Positions 7,628-15,085 of a stretch of 25,031 nt of DNA are shown here, one piece after another. The translations under genes and the position numbers were made by a program. This stretch comes from an uncultured Pseudomonadota bacterium (GTDB lineage Bacteria; Myxococcota_A; UBA9042; CAIXZC01), in assembly GCA_937884235.1 (NCBI GenBank), contig CALGBT010000545.1:1-25031 (forward strand), in the 5' to 3' direction. Position 1 is the stretch's first letter. Every line of letters starts with the position of its first letter. The notes under the pieces were generated by a model. The model ran no database searches. It worked only from the letters and a program-made list of their open reading frames with translations, and was not told the DNA's origin.

Positions 7628-9397
7628 TTGGGAAAGATAACGCGAGGCCACATCAAGGGAGTGGTTGCCTTGCTCATCGCCGGCCTTGCAGGCACGCAGT
7701 TTGGCTGCCTGCGAGAGCCTCCCTCACCTGGCGAGCGTGAAGAGCGGGTGGTGATCCTCATTGAGAGCGCCCCGCGGGAGCTTGATCCGCGCTATGCCAG
7801 CGACGCGTCGTCAACCAAGCTGACCAGACTGATCCACTGCTCCCTCTTTCACGTGGAAACCGAGGATGTGCGGCCGGTACCGGAGGCTGCCCAGTCGCTT
7901 GAGCCAGCCTGCGCTGAGGGGGTCGAGGGCTGCCGCCACTGGGTGGTAACATTGCGACCAGATATCTACTGGCATGACGGCGTCCGGGTAACCGCCGCAG
8001 ACGTGCTCTTCACCTTCCGCTCCATCATTGGTGCCAGACGTGCCTCACCCTTCCGGGGCGAACTTCAACGCCGAATTGAGCGCATCTGGGAGGAGGACGG
8101 GAAGGTCCATTTCCAGTTGCAAACGCCATACGCTACTTTTCCAGTGGATCTGGCAATCGGTCTGGTGCCAGAGCATGTGCTTGCGCCAAGGGGCGGCCTT
8201 GATGGCGAGTTTGGCGACAACGTCGTCGGCTGCGGCCCCTACAGTCTGCACTCCCGGTATCGCGACCAGAAGATCATACTTGAGCGCAGCGAATTCCATT
8301 TCGAAAAGGTGGAGCCGCGTTACGTCGAGGTACGAACCCTTCCCGACGAGGCCACCCGAGTGCTGTCGATCATGGGTGGCAGCGGAGATATTCTGGTCAA
8401 TGCGCTCTCGCCGCCGGTGGTTCGCACTCTGGAAGAGAAGGGTAACGTGCAGGTGCTGCACCGTCCTGCGGCCTGCACCACCTACCTGGCCTTCAACCTG
8501 CTCGACGACCGGCTGGCGGATCGGCGGGTGCGCAAGGCCATGGCACTGGGCATCGACCGCAACAGCATTGTGCGAGAGCAGTTTCGGGGCATGGCCGTAG
8601 TGGCCGACAGCATCATCCCCCCGCTACACTGGGCGGCCGGCGGGGAGCTGGAGCGGCACTCCTATGACCCGGACGAGGCACGTCGCTTATTGGACGCGGC
8701 GGGGCTTCCCGTCGATCCCGAGACGGGGTTCCGCTACTCACTGACCCTCAAGGTGACCACCGACTTCTTCCGCAAGAACATCGGGGCCCTCATCGCTTAC
8801 CGGTTGGGTGAGATCGGCGTGAAGGTGGAACTGCTCCCCCTCGAACTGTCAACCTTTCTGGCCGATGTGAGACAGGGGAACTTCGAGCTCTACATTCTGC
8901 AGTTGCCGCAGATCATCGACCCCGACATTCTGCGCTGGCTACTCTATTCCCAGGCGGCTCCAGTGCTGACTCCCCAACCCGACAAGAGCTCCTTCGGAAC
9001 CTTTGACCGCCGCTTCTTTCCGCCGCGCTTCGAAGAGGTGGCAGGACCCTTTGGTGAGGAGTGCCAACGACGCTGGATTCCCCTGGTGCAGGAGCAGGCA
9101 GCCGAGAATATACTGCGTGATGCCTTTGGTCTGCCGGTCTCCATTGGCAACGGCAATCGTAGCTTCTACGCTAACCCGGAATTGGACTGCCTGCTCGATC
9201 TGGGCAGTCTCACCATGACCGAATCTGCCCGAATGCCATACTACGAGCGGGCTCAAGCCATTATCAGTCACGATCTGCCCATCCTGCCGCTCTGGCATGA
9301 AGACAATGTGGCGGTGTTGCGCACCGGCATTCGAGGCTATCACTTGCTCCCGCTCAACCGCTATGGACCAGTCACAGCCGTCGTGCGCACCCCCTGA
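7628..9397 (+). CDS. ABC transporter substrate-binding protein, family 5 (peptide/nickel type), probable lipoprotein
   Basis: Extracytoplasmic receptor that delivers a peptide-like ligand to an ABC importer. The 589-residue product has a positively charged N-terminus, a hydrophobic stretch (about 11-22) and Cys27 in a TQFGC context, which is a weak but plausible lipobox. The mature part has the family-5 hallmarks LRPDIYWHDGVRVTAADVLFTF, YLAFNLLDDRLADRRVRKAMALGIDR and a C-terminal YYERAQAIISHDLPILPLWHE segment. The start is a TTG at 7628 with GGGGGAG just upstream. It is transcribed away from mutL and stands alone, but the DppB/DppC-type permeases at 2473-4277 are natural partners (inference). 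A function in muropeptide or peptide uptake is possible given nagZ; the ligand cannot be deduced. Confidence 0.9.
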   Translation: MGKITRGHIKGVVALLIAGLAGTQFGCLREPPSPGEREERVVILIESAPRELDPRYASDASSTKLTRLIHCSLFHVETEDVRPVPEAAQSLEPACAEGVEGCRHWVVTLRPDIYWHDGVRVTAADVLFTFRSIIGARRASPFRGELQRRIERIWEEDGKVHFQLQTPYATFPVDLAIGLVPEHVLAPRGGLDGEFGDNVVGCGPYSLHSRYRDQKIILERSEFHFEKVEPRYVEVRTLPDEATRVLSIMGGSGDILVNALSPPVVRTLEEKGNVQVLHRPAACTTYLAFNLLDDRLADRRVRKAMALGIDRNSIVREQFRGMAVVADSIIPPLHWAAGGELERHSYDPDEARRLLDAAGLPVDPETGFRYSLTLKVTTDFFRKNIGALIAYRLGEIGVKVELLPLELSTFLADVRQGNFELYILQLPQIIDPDILRWLLYSQAAPVLTPQPDKSSFGTFDRRFFPPRFEEVAGPFGEECQRRWIPLVQEQAAENILRDAFGLPVSIGNGNRSFYANPELDCLLDLGSLTMTESARMPYYERAQAIISHDLPILPLWHEDNVAVLRTGIRGYHLLPLNRYGPVTAVVRTP

Positions 9398-9445
9398 CAG
9401 GCGTTACGTGCGCGCTTTGCGACCTTTTCCCGTTCCCCTGGATGT

Positions 9446-9453
9446 GCTAGGAT
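9446..9453 (+). promoter_or_regulatory. Candidate extended -10 promoter element of the 9500-14912 operon
   Basis: TGCTAGGAT (TG-n-TAGGAT, from 9445/9446 to 9453) lies 46 bases before the chosen ATG of the first operon gene, within the 102-bp gap after the substrate-binding protein. No good -35 is present (TTTTCC at 9425-9430 is the best 17-base-spaced candidate). The same TG-n-TAGGAT form occurs in the pilB promoter. Confidence 0.35.
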
Positions 9454-9499
9454 GCGACGGTTGGATCGTGGTCTGACCCCGAGGCAATTGGAGGCAGTG

Positions 9500-10486
9500 A
9501 TGGAATCATCAGGAAAGAGGGTGGCCTTGCTGCTAGTCTCTTTCTGCTTCATGGTGGCTGCGTTCGGGACGCAGAAGCTGCGACTCGACCAGAAGCTGAC
9601 CAAGGCTCGGGACGTGGATCTGCGGGCGGCGGAGACCACCTACATGCCCCCCAACGAGGTTGTGCGGTTCTTCTCCATGGGCTACGAATCGTTCACTTCA
9701 GACATGGTCTTCATGGCCGCCAACAACTACTTCGCCACGCACTTGAGTTTCGACCGCAAATACGAATGGCTCGACACCTATGTAGACGCCATCATCGGCT
9801 ACTGCCGAGACCGGTTCGGACGCAAGCTGCTGCTCCCCCCCGACAAATGCGAACCACCATGCAAGAACGCAGCTGATTGCCTGGAAGAGGGAGCTGTCTG
9901 CGATGCCGGAATATGCCAGACGGAACTGGCCAGCCATTGGGTCAAAGGCATCTTCCCATTCAACCCGCGGGTCTTCCTCTGGGCTGCGCAAGTTATCAAG
10001 TTCGCGCCGCAGCTCTCCAACGAGATCATCGACCGCGCCATTTACTATGGCCTCACCGGCATCTACTTCTGCCCTGACAATTGGGAGCTCTATTTTGATG
10101 TCGGCTTCAACCTCTATTTTGGGTACCGCGACAAGACTCCCGATGAACTGCTGGCCCTGCGGCTGGAGGGACTCGACTACTTCTCGGTGGCCTCTGTACT
10201 GCCCAACTCCTCGGTTGACCCGAACTTTGTCGCCGGTAATCTATGGGACAAGGAAGAGACGGAGCGTGCCATCCAGCAGATCTACCTGACCTACTACCAC
10301 GCCTCCGACAGGCAGCGGAAGGAGATCAGAACCAGGGCCCGGGCCTACGGCGAAAAAGAGCTGGCGGATCGTTTCGAAAACGAGGACAAGCGCTGGCAAG
10401 ACCAGTTTGGATACATTCCCCAGCCTCTCTTCCACGTGGTCGGCTCAATGGTGCCCGTGGAGCGAGCGAAAGAGGAGCAACTGTGA
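9500..10486 (+). CDS. Membrane-anchored helical (TPR-like) protein with cysteine cassette; possible PilG-like accessory protein
   Basis: Not firmly recognised. The 328-residue product has one N-terminal hydrophobic segment (about 7-23), which is a signal anchor or uncleaved signal, so the rest is probably periplasmic. The body is rich in aromatic residues and helical, with a pattern resembling degenerate tetratricopeptide repeats. A short insertion has six cysteines (102, 117, 121, 127, 134, 139; C-x3-C-x5-C-x6-C-x4-C from 117), similar to small disulfide cassettes seen in Myxococcota surface proteins. The ATG at 9500 follows GGAGG by five bases; an upstream in-frame ATG at 9452 sits in the promoter and is rejected. 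The stop overlaps the next gene (GTGA). In Myxococcus, pilG precedes an ABC-2 pair (pilH, pilI) at the pilus locus; position suggests an analogous role, which is inference only. Confidence 0.8.
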   Translation: MESSGKRVALLLVSFCFMVAAFGTQKLRLDQKLTKARDVDLRAAETTYMPPNEVVRFFSMGYESFTSDMVFMAANNYFATHLSFDRKYEWLDTYVDAIIGYCRDRFGRKLLLPPDKCEPPCKNAADCLEEGAVCDAGICQTELASHWVKGIFPFNPRVFLWAAQVIKFAPQLSNEIIDRAIYYGLTGIYFCPDNWELYFDVGFNLYFGYRDKTPDELLALRLEGLDYFSVASVLPNSSVDPNFVAGNLWDKEETERAIQQIYLTYYHASDRQRKEIRTRARAYGEKELADRFENEDKRWQDQFGYIPQPLFHVVGSMVPVERAKEEQL

Positions 10487-11448
10487 TTGAGAACAAGCGC
10501 ATTCTGATTACCGGTGGTGCCGGCTTCATCGGCACCTCCCTGGCGGAGCGTCTCAAGGGCAACAATCGGCTGGTGCTCTACGATAATTTTCACCGTGACG
10601 CACTCAGTGGGACGGGCCTGGCTGACCACCCAAATATCGAGGTAGTGCGCGGTGACGTCCTTGATCGAGACCAGCTTTTTGCCGCGGTGAAGGGCGTTGA
10701 CATGGTGGTCCACATGGCCTCCATCGCCGGCGTTGACACGGTCATGAAGCAGCCGGTCAAGACCATGCGGGTGAGCTTACTGGGGACAGTCAATGCCCTG
10801 GATGCCTGCCTCGAAGCGGGGAACATCGAGCGTTTCATCGATTTCTCAACCAGCGAGATCTTCGGCCGCTATGCCTACAACGTTACCGAAGGTGATGTGG
10901 CCCAACTCGGGGCGGTGGGGGAAGCCCGCTGGACCTATGCCGTGAGCAAGCTGGCCACTGAGCATCTGGCTCTCAACTACTACAAGGAGTTCGGCCTTCC
11001 GGCCCTCTCCATCAGGCCCTTCAACATCTACGGGCCGAGTCAGGTTGGTGAGGGGGCCATCCATCACTTCATAGTCAAGGCACTCAAGGGTGAACCCCTT
11101 ACGGTCCACAATGACGGTAGCCAGATTCGCAGCTGGTGTTACATCAGTGACATCATCGACGGTATCTGCACGACTCTGGAGCAGGAAGAGGCGGTGGGGA
11201 ATGCGTTCAATATCGGCAATCCCCGAGCCACCATCACCATTTACAATCTGGCCAGGCTCATCGTGCGACTGGCTGGGTCATCCTCTCCGGTGGTCTCGAT
11301 TCCCTGGGACTTCCCCGACGTTGAGCTCCGCATTCCCAACATCGCCAAAGCCCGCAAGTTGCTCTCCTTTGAACCCCAGGTGGAGCTTGAAGACGGGCTC
11401 GAACTGACCCTCGATTGGTATGCTCGCAAGCTTGGATTGGGGGCCTGA
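10483..11448 (+). CDS. NAD-dependent nucleotide-sugar epimerase/dehydratase/decarboxylase (extended SDR)
   Basis: Extended short-chain dehydrogenase acting on a nucleotide sugar in the cytoplasm. The 321-residue product has the Rossmann motif TGGAGFIG (Gly11, Gly14, Gly17), an Asp at the end of the second beta strand (VLYDNF) that favours NAD over NADP, and the Tyr152-x3-Lys156 catalytic pair. TSEIFG follows Ser122 (Thr123-Ser124-Glu125). RPFNIYGP and the C-terminal DGSQIRSWCYISDIIDGI sugar-binding region are also present. The TSE triad is shared by UDP-glucuronate decarboxylases and GDP-mannose dehydratases rather than typical UDP-galactose epimerases. The GTG start at 10483 overlaps the upstream stop. 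The next gene is an aminotransferase, so the pair probably makes a keto and then an amino sugar (inference). Exact reaction undetermined. Confidence 0.9.
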   Translation: MIENKRILITGGAGFIGTSLAERLKGNNRLVLYDNFHRDALSGTGLADHPNIEVVRGDVLDRDQLFAAVKGVDMVVHMASIAGVDTVMKQPVKTMRVSLLGTVNALDACLEAGNIERFIDFSTSEIFGRYAYNVTEGDVAQLGAVGEARWTYAVSKLATEHLALNYYKEFGLPALSIRPFNIYGPSQVGEGAIHHFIVKALKGEPLTVHNDGSQIRSWCYISDIIDGICTTLEQEEAVGNAFNIGNPRATITIYNLARLIVRLAGSSSPVVSIPWDFPDVELRIPNIAKARKLLSFEPQVELEDGLELTLDWYARKLGLGA

Positions 11449-11451
11449 CCG

Positions 11452-12549
11452 ATGATCCGCCTCGCCCATCCGGCCCTCTCCGAGGACGTCCTGGAGCGGC
11501 TACGACCACTGCTGGCCAACGGCATGTTGACTTCGGGGCGCCTGGTGGGCGAACTTGAGGACCTGCTCTCGGCACAGGTCCAGGGCCGGGAGGTAGTGCT
11601 GGTTTCCAGCGGCACGACCGCGGCCCTGCTCGGTTTCCAAATCCTCTACGACCTCGGTGTTCGCCACTTGCTGATCCCCGACTTCACCTTTCCGTCGGTG
11701 GCCGCGTCGGCATTACGGGTGGGACTGAAGCTGACCCTCACCGATATCGATGCCCACTTGCTGTCCATGCCCCCCGAGGCCCTTGATGGGTGGCCCGCAG
11801 GTCCGGAATACGGCTTCCTCTCCATTGACCAGTTTGGCATTCCCGGGCCCAACGAGGCACTGCGCCAACGAGCTCTGACGGGCGGCTGGCGCTGGTTCGA
11901 AGACGCCGCATGCGCCCAGGGTAGCACCTCTGATTCCGTGCCTTGCGGCACCCGGGCAACCGTTTCCATCTTCTCCTTCCACCCGCGCAAGGTGATGACC
12001 ACCGCCGAGGGCGGGGCCCTGATTCTGGAGGACCCGGAGTTGGCCCGACAGGCCAGGGAACTACGCAGCCTGGGACTGACAGGACAGGGGCTGGACCGGA
12101 ACTTCACATCGCTGGGCTACAACGCCCGCCTGAGCGAAGTCCATGCGGCCCTGGGGTTGGACCATATCACCCGGCTCGAGGCCATGCTGCAAACCCGACG
12201 CGACCTTGGAATGCACTATCTGAAACTACTGAATGAGTGGGGCGAAATCGCGGTCCCTGGCGGCTTTGGTGTGCCGGGCGCCAACTTCCAGTCCATGGTC
12301 GTCCTGCTGCCCCCGGGCATCGACCGAGGGGCCGTGGCTCGGGAACTGCTCCAGCGAGGAATCGAATCGACGCTCCCGGGTTTTGCCATTCATACCCAGC
12401 CAGCCTTTGCCGGCTTGCCGCGCACCGGGCCGCTGGTACACTCGCACACGCTGCACGACCGGGGACTGGCGCTGCCCCTCCATGACGGCATGTCGGCACA
12501 GGACGTAGCCACGGTGGTAGCCGGGTTGCGAGAGGCGGTGGGCGACTAG
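11452..12549 (+). CDS. DegT/DnrJ/EryC1/StrS-family PLP-dependent sugar aminotransferase
   Basis: PLP enzyme that normally transfers an amino group from glutamate to a keto group of a nucleotide-linked sugar. The 365-residue product has the phosphate-binding SSGTTAAL segment, IPDFTFPSVAAS, FEDAACAQG with the cofactor-contacting Asp151, FHPRKVMTTAEGG with the Schiff-base Lys180, and YNARLSEVHAALGLDHI. All are in family order, so the enzyme is expected to be active. Its ATG lies three bases after the SDR stop, so the two are co-translated and likely act in sequence on one sugar. No glycosyltransferase or other sugar gene is present in the operon. Candidate products include 4-amino sugars such as perosamine- or aminoarabinose-like compounds, but the sequence does not decide. 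Confidence 0.92.
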   Translation: MIRLAHPALSEDVLERLRPLLANGMLTSGRLVGELEDLLSAQVQGREVVLVSSGTTAALLGFQILYDLGVRHLLIPDFTFPSVAASALRVGLKLTLTDIDAHLLSMPPEALDGWPAGPEYGFLSIDQFGIPGPNEALRQRALTGGWRWFEDAACAQGSTSDSVPCGTRATVSIFSFHPRKVMTTAEGGALILEDPELARQARELRSLGLTGQGLDRNFTSLGYNARLSEVHAALGLDHITRLEAMLQTRRDLGMHYLKLLNEWGEIAVPGGFGVPGANFQSMVVLLPPGIDRGAVARELLQRGIESTLPGFAIHTQPAFAGLPRTGPLVHSHTLHDRGLALPLHDGMSAQDVATVVAGLREAVGD

Positions 12550-12562
12550 TGAGGAGAATGGA

Positions 12563-13495
12563 ATGACGGACCGGATAATGGTCGTGGAGGACCTCAAGAA
12601 GACCTTCAAGGTCGGTTTCGCCCGCAAGGTAGTGGAAGCCGTGCGCGGGGTCTCTTTTGTGGTCAACCAAGGTGAGATTTTCGGCTTTCTAGGCCCCAAC
12701 GGTGCCGGCAAAACCACCACCATGAAGATGCTCATGGATCTCATTCGCCCTAGTGGCGGTCGCATCGAGCTCTTCGGCTCACCTCCTGGCTCCATCGAGG
12801 CGCGCAAGCGCATCGGCTACCTCCCGGAACAGCCCTACTTCTACGACTACCTCAAGCCCGGCGAGTTGGTTGATTTCTTTGGCCAACTCTACGGAGTACC
12901 GCGGGCGGTGCGGCGGAAACGGGTAGACGAGTTGCTCACCCTCGTTGGCTTGGACCACGCCCGGGACCGAACATTGCGGAAGTTCTCAAAGGGAATGCTG
13001 CAACGCGCGGGCCTTGCGCAAGCCCTGATTGGAGACCCTGAACTGGTGATCCTGGACGAGCCACTATCGGGACTGGACCCCATTGGCCGCAAGGAGTTGA
13101 AAGACATCATCGTGGCGCTCAAGCAGAGGGGCAAGACGGTCTTCTTCTCTTCTCACATCCTGGCCGATATCGAGCTACTCTGTGACCATCTCGCCATCGT
13201 TCACAAGGGGCTGCTCAAGTACTTTGGGGCCACCAGCGAATTCGTGCTTCAGGGGCAGAAAGAGGTGGAGATAATTGCCTCCAACGTCTCAGCTTCGGTG
13301 AAGGCCACGGTCGTAGCACGAGCACTTGCGGTAGAAGACTTTGGCGAAAAGATGAAGCTCCTGGCCACCAGGGCGGATGCTGCAGCCATCGTGGAACTGC
13401 TCGTCAAGGGTGGGGCGCAGGTGGATGTGGTGGCACCGCGTAGCGAAAGCCTGGAGGAGATCTTCGTTCGCACAGCACAGGAGGAAGGAGCATGA
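12563..13495 (+). CDS. ABC-2 type transporter ATP-binding protein (PilH-like by context)
   Basis: Nucleotide-binding subunit of an ABC exporter or remodelling transporter at the inner membrane. The 310-residue product has Walker A GPNGAGKTTT (Lys50), a Q-loop region YLPEQPYFYDYLKPGE, the signature FSKGMLQRAGLAQAL (KGM instead of the usual SGGQ, as common in this subfamily), Walker B VILDEPLSGLDP and switch SSHIL. A C-terminal extension of about 80 residues follows. GAGGAG precedes the ATG by about 6 bases, 13 bases after the aminotransferase stop, and the gene overlaps the permease (ATGA). The location directly upstream of pilBTCSR recalls PilH/PilI of Myxococcus, needed for pilus assembly; that assignment is from context. 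Alternative: export of an envelope glycan. Confidence 0.93.
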   Translation: MTDRIMVVEDLKKTFKVGFARKVVEAVRGVSFVVNQGEIFGFLGPNGAGKTTTMKMLMDLIRPSGGRIELFGSPPGSIEARKRIGYLPEQPYFYDYLKPGELVDFFGQLYGVPRAVRRKRVDELLTLVGLDHARDRTLRKFSKGMLQRAGLAQALIGDPELVILDEPLSGLDPIGRKELKDIIVALKQRGKTVFFSSHILADIELLCDHLAIVHKGLLKYFGATSEFVLQGQKEVEIIASNVSASVKATVVARALAVEDFGEKMKLLATRADAAAIVELLVKGGAQVDVVAPRSESLEEIFVRTAQEEGA

Positions 13496-14289
13496 AGACC
13501 AGCCTCTATCGCATGCTCGCCATCGGTCTCAACACTTTCAAGGAGGCGGCCCGCAATCGCGCCTTCATCGGCTTGATGGTCGGGGCTCTGGTGCTGATTC
13601 TGGCCTCCCTGATTGTCTCGGAGCTGGTGGTCTTTGATCAGCAACGTCGAGTGGTGCAGGACTTCGGCCTCTTCTTCATTTCCTTTGCCGGAGTGGTCAT
13701 TTCCGTGACCATCGGTGTCCTGCTGGTCTTCAAGGAGTTGGAGCGCAAGACAATCTACTCGCTGCTGTCGAAGCCGGTCTACCGTCACGAATTCATTCTC
13801 GGGCGCTACCTGGGGATGTTCCTGATTCTGATTACCGTTACTGTCGTTCTGGCCCTCGCTTGGGGCTGCGTGCTGTTGCTGCGCGACGTACCCATTCGCC
13901 TGGTCTTCTTTAAGGCGGTACTCCTGGTACTGGCCGAGTTGTCCATTGTCGCCGCCGTGGCGGTGCTCTTCTCCTCCTTCTCAACGCCAATACTTTCGGG
14001 CATCTTCACCTTCGGAATCTACATACTGGGGCGCCAGGTCCTATACATTGAGGAAATGCTCCTGGCCCGCAAAGGGCTGTTCGTCTCGGCCCCGCAGCTT
14101 CGCCCAATGGGCAAGGCAGTCACAGCCATCTTTCCAGACCTCTCCATGTTCGATATTGGCAAGGAGATCCTGCTGGAAGTGGAGGTGCCCTGGCTCTATG
14201 TCGGACAGGCGCTGGGCTACAGCCTGTCCTACGTAGTGATCCTCGTTACCATTGCGGCCCTGGTCTTCCAACGGAGGGACTTCGTGTGA
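13492..14289 (+). CDS. ABC-2 type transporter permease (PilI-like by context)
   Basis: Membrane subunit paired with the preceding ATPase. The 265-residue product has about six hydrophobic spans: near 21-42, 58-80, 104-128, 139-160, a less clear span around 162-180, and one at the C-terminus (about 240-260). It has the ABC-2 coupling segment KELERKTIYSLLSKPVYRHEFILGRYLG between spans two and three, characteristic of NosY-like permeases. The ATG overlaps the ATPase stop, and the stop overlaps the next GTG, so all three are translationally linked. There is no fused ATPase or large periplasmic domain. Family is clear; the cargo, or whether it moves a cargo at all, is not. Confidence 0.9.
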   Translation: MKTSLYRMLAIGLNTFKEAARNRAFIGLMVGALVLILASLIVSELVVFDQQRRVVQDFGLFFISFAGVVISVTIGVLLVFKELERKTIYSLLSKPVYRHEFILGRYLGMFLILITVTVVLALAWGCVLLLRDVPIRLVFFKAVLLVLAELSIVAAVAVLFSSFSTPILSGIFTFGIYILGRQVLYIEEMLLARKGLFVSAPQLRPMGKAVTAIFPDLSMFDIGKEILLEVEVPWLYVGQALGYSLSYVVILVTIAALVFQRRDFV

Positions 14290-14912
14290 AACGGCTGGCT
14301 CCCTATGTCGGTGTACTGGCGGTCGCCATCGTGACCTTGGCTGCGGTGGGTCGGGTTTGGTGGGATGGCCGGAGTGCCTTAACTGCCGCTGATGCAGCCC
14401 TGGCAGACGGTGAGAAGGTGGAGGCACAGAACTACTTCCTGACTGCTGGGCGGAGCTTTGTTCCGCTCATCGGGTCACACCACGATGGAATCAGGGGGCT
14501 GCTGGCGCTGGGGGACATCTATGTCGCCGAGGAGCGGTGGCCTGAGGCCGTGGCGGCCTACGATGACGCTCGGGGTGCACTCTATGCCACGGTCTGGATC
14601 GGTGTTCCCGACGAGACACTGATGGCCGCGGCAGATGCCGGCTATGCCAGGTCCCTGGCTGCATGGAAGAAGAGCCGCGACGAGACCACGGATATCGCTG
14701 CCGCCGAGGCCCGCTATCAGGCTCTGGCCAGCTCGGTGGAGACCCCCAGCGGCTTCTGGGCGCTGCTCATGGGCCTCTCCTTCGTCTGCTACGCGGCTTG
14801 CCTGGCCATGCTGGCCTGGCGCTGGGACCGGCCATCGGTGCCTCGCTGGCCGTGGATCGCCGGGGCCGGGGCCGGATTCGCCCTCTGGGCAGTGGCACTG
14901 CTGCTGATCTGA
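14286..14912 (+). CDS. Small TPR-like membrane protein coupled to the ABC-2 transporter
   Basis: Not recognised as a named family. The 208-residue product has an N-terminal hydrophobic segment (about 7-25) and a helical middle region (about 30-145) with one TPR-like unit (GDIYVAEERWPEAVAAYDDARGA). Two C-terminal spans follow (about 158-179 and 188-207). The predicted layout puts the helical domain on the periplasmic side. The GTG start at 14286 overlaps the permease stop by four bases (GTGA), so it is probably a third subunit or scaffold of the ABC system rather than an independent gene. It is the last gene before the pil promoter. No catalytic motif is visible. Confidence 0.8.
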   Translation: MKRLAPYVGVLAVAIVTLAAVGRVWWDGRSALTAADAALADGEKVEAQNYFLTAGRSFVPLIGSHHDGIRGLLALGDIYVAEERWPEAVAAYDDARGALYATVWIGVPDETLMAAADAGYARSLAAWKKSRDETTDIAAAEARYQALASSVETPSGFWALLMGLSFVCYAACLAMLAWRWDRPSVPRWPWIAGAGAGFALWAVALLLI

Positions 14913-14978
14913 CACCATCCGCGCATGCCTGAGAAACCAACGAGGTACACGGAACAGAAAGACCGCGGCGACCCGCTG

Positions 14979-15008
14979 TTGACGGCTATCGTGGGCACGT
15001 GTTAGGAT
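14979..15008 (+). promoter_or_regulatory. Candidate sigma-70 promoter of pilBTCSR
   Basis: TTGACG (14979-14984) and TAGGAT (15003-15008) are spaced by 18 bases, and the -10 is preceded by TG-T (extended -10). Transcription would start near 15015, about 70 bases before the pilB ATG. It is the only good promoter in the 173-bp gap 14913-15085; no clear terminator is visible after the upstream operon, so read-through is possible. Confidence 0.5.
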
Positions 15009-15017
15009 TAACACGTG
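14996..15017. promoter_or_regulatory. Perfect 9-bp inverted repeat over the pil promoter -10 (candidate operator)
   Basis: CACGTGTTA, a GGAT centre, then TAACACGTG: two perfect 9-base arms around 4 bases, 22 bp in all. The centre coincides with the -10 hexamer, which is a typical placement for a dimeric repressor. It has no T-tract, so it is not a terminator. No known regulator is identified. Confidence 0.55.
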
Positions 15018-15085
15018 TGTAGAGTGCGCGTATGGACGACTCACTACTACGCTGTTCTGGCGAGTGACGAATAGAGGATCAAGAT

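Noticed and set aside
9452..9499. Upstream in-frame ATG for the 9500 gene
   Set aside because: The ATG overlaps the candidate -10 element and lacks a ribosome site; the ATG at 9500 has GGAGG at proper spacing and begins directly before the hydrophobic segment.
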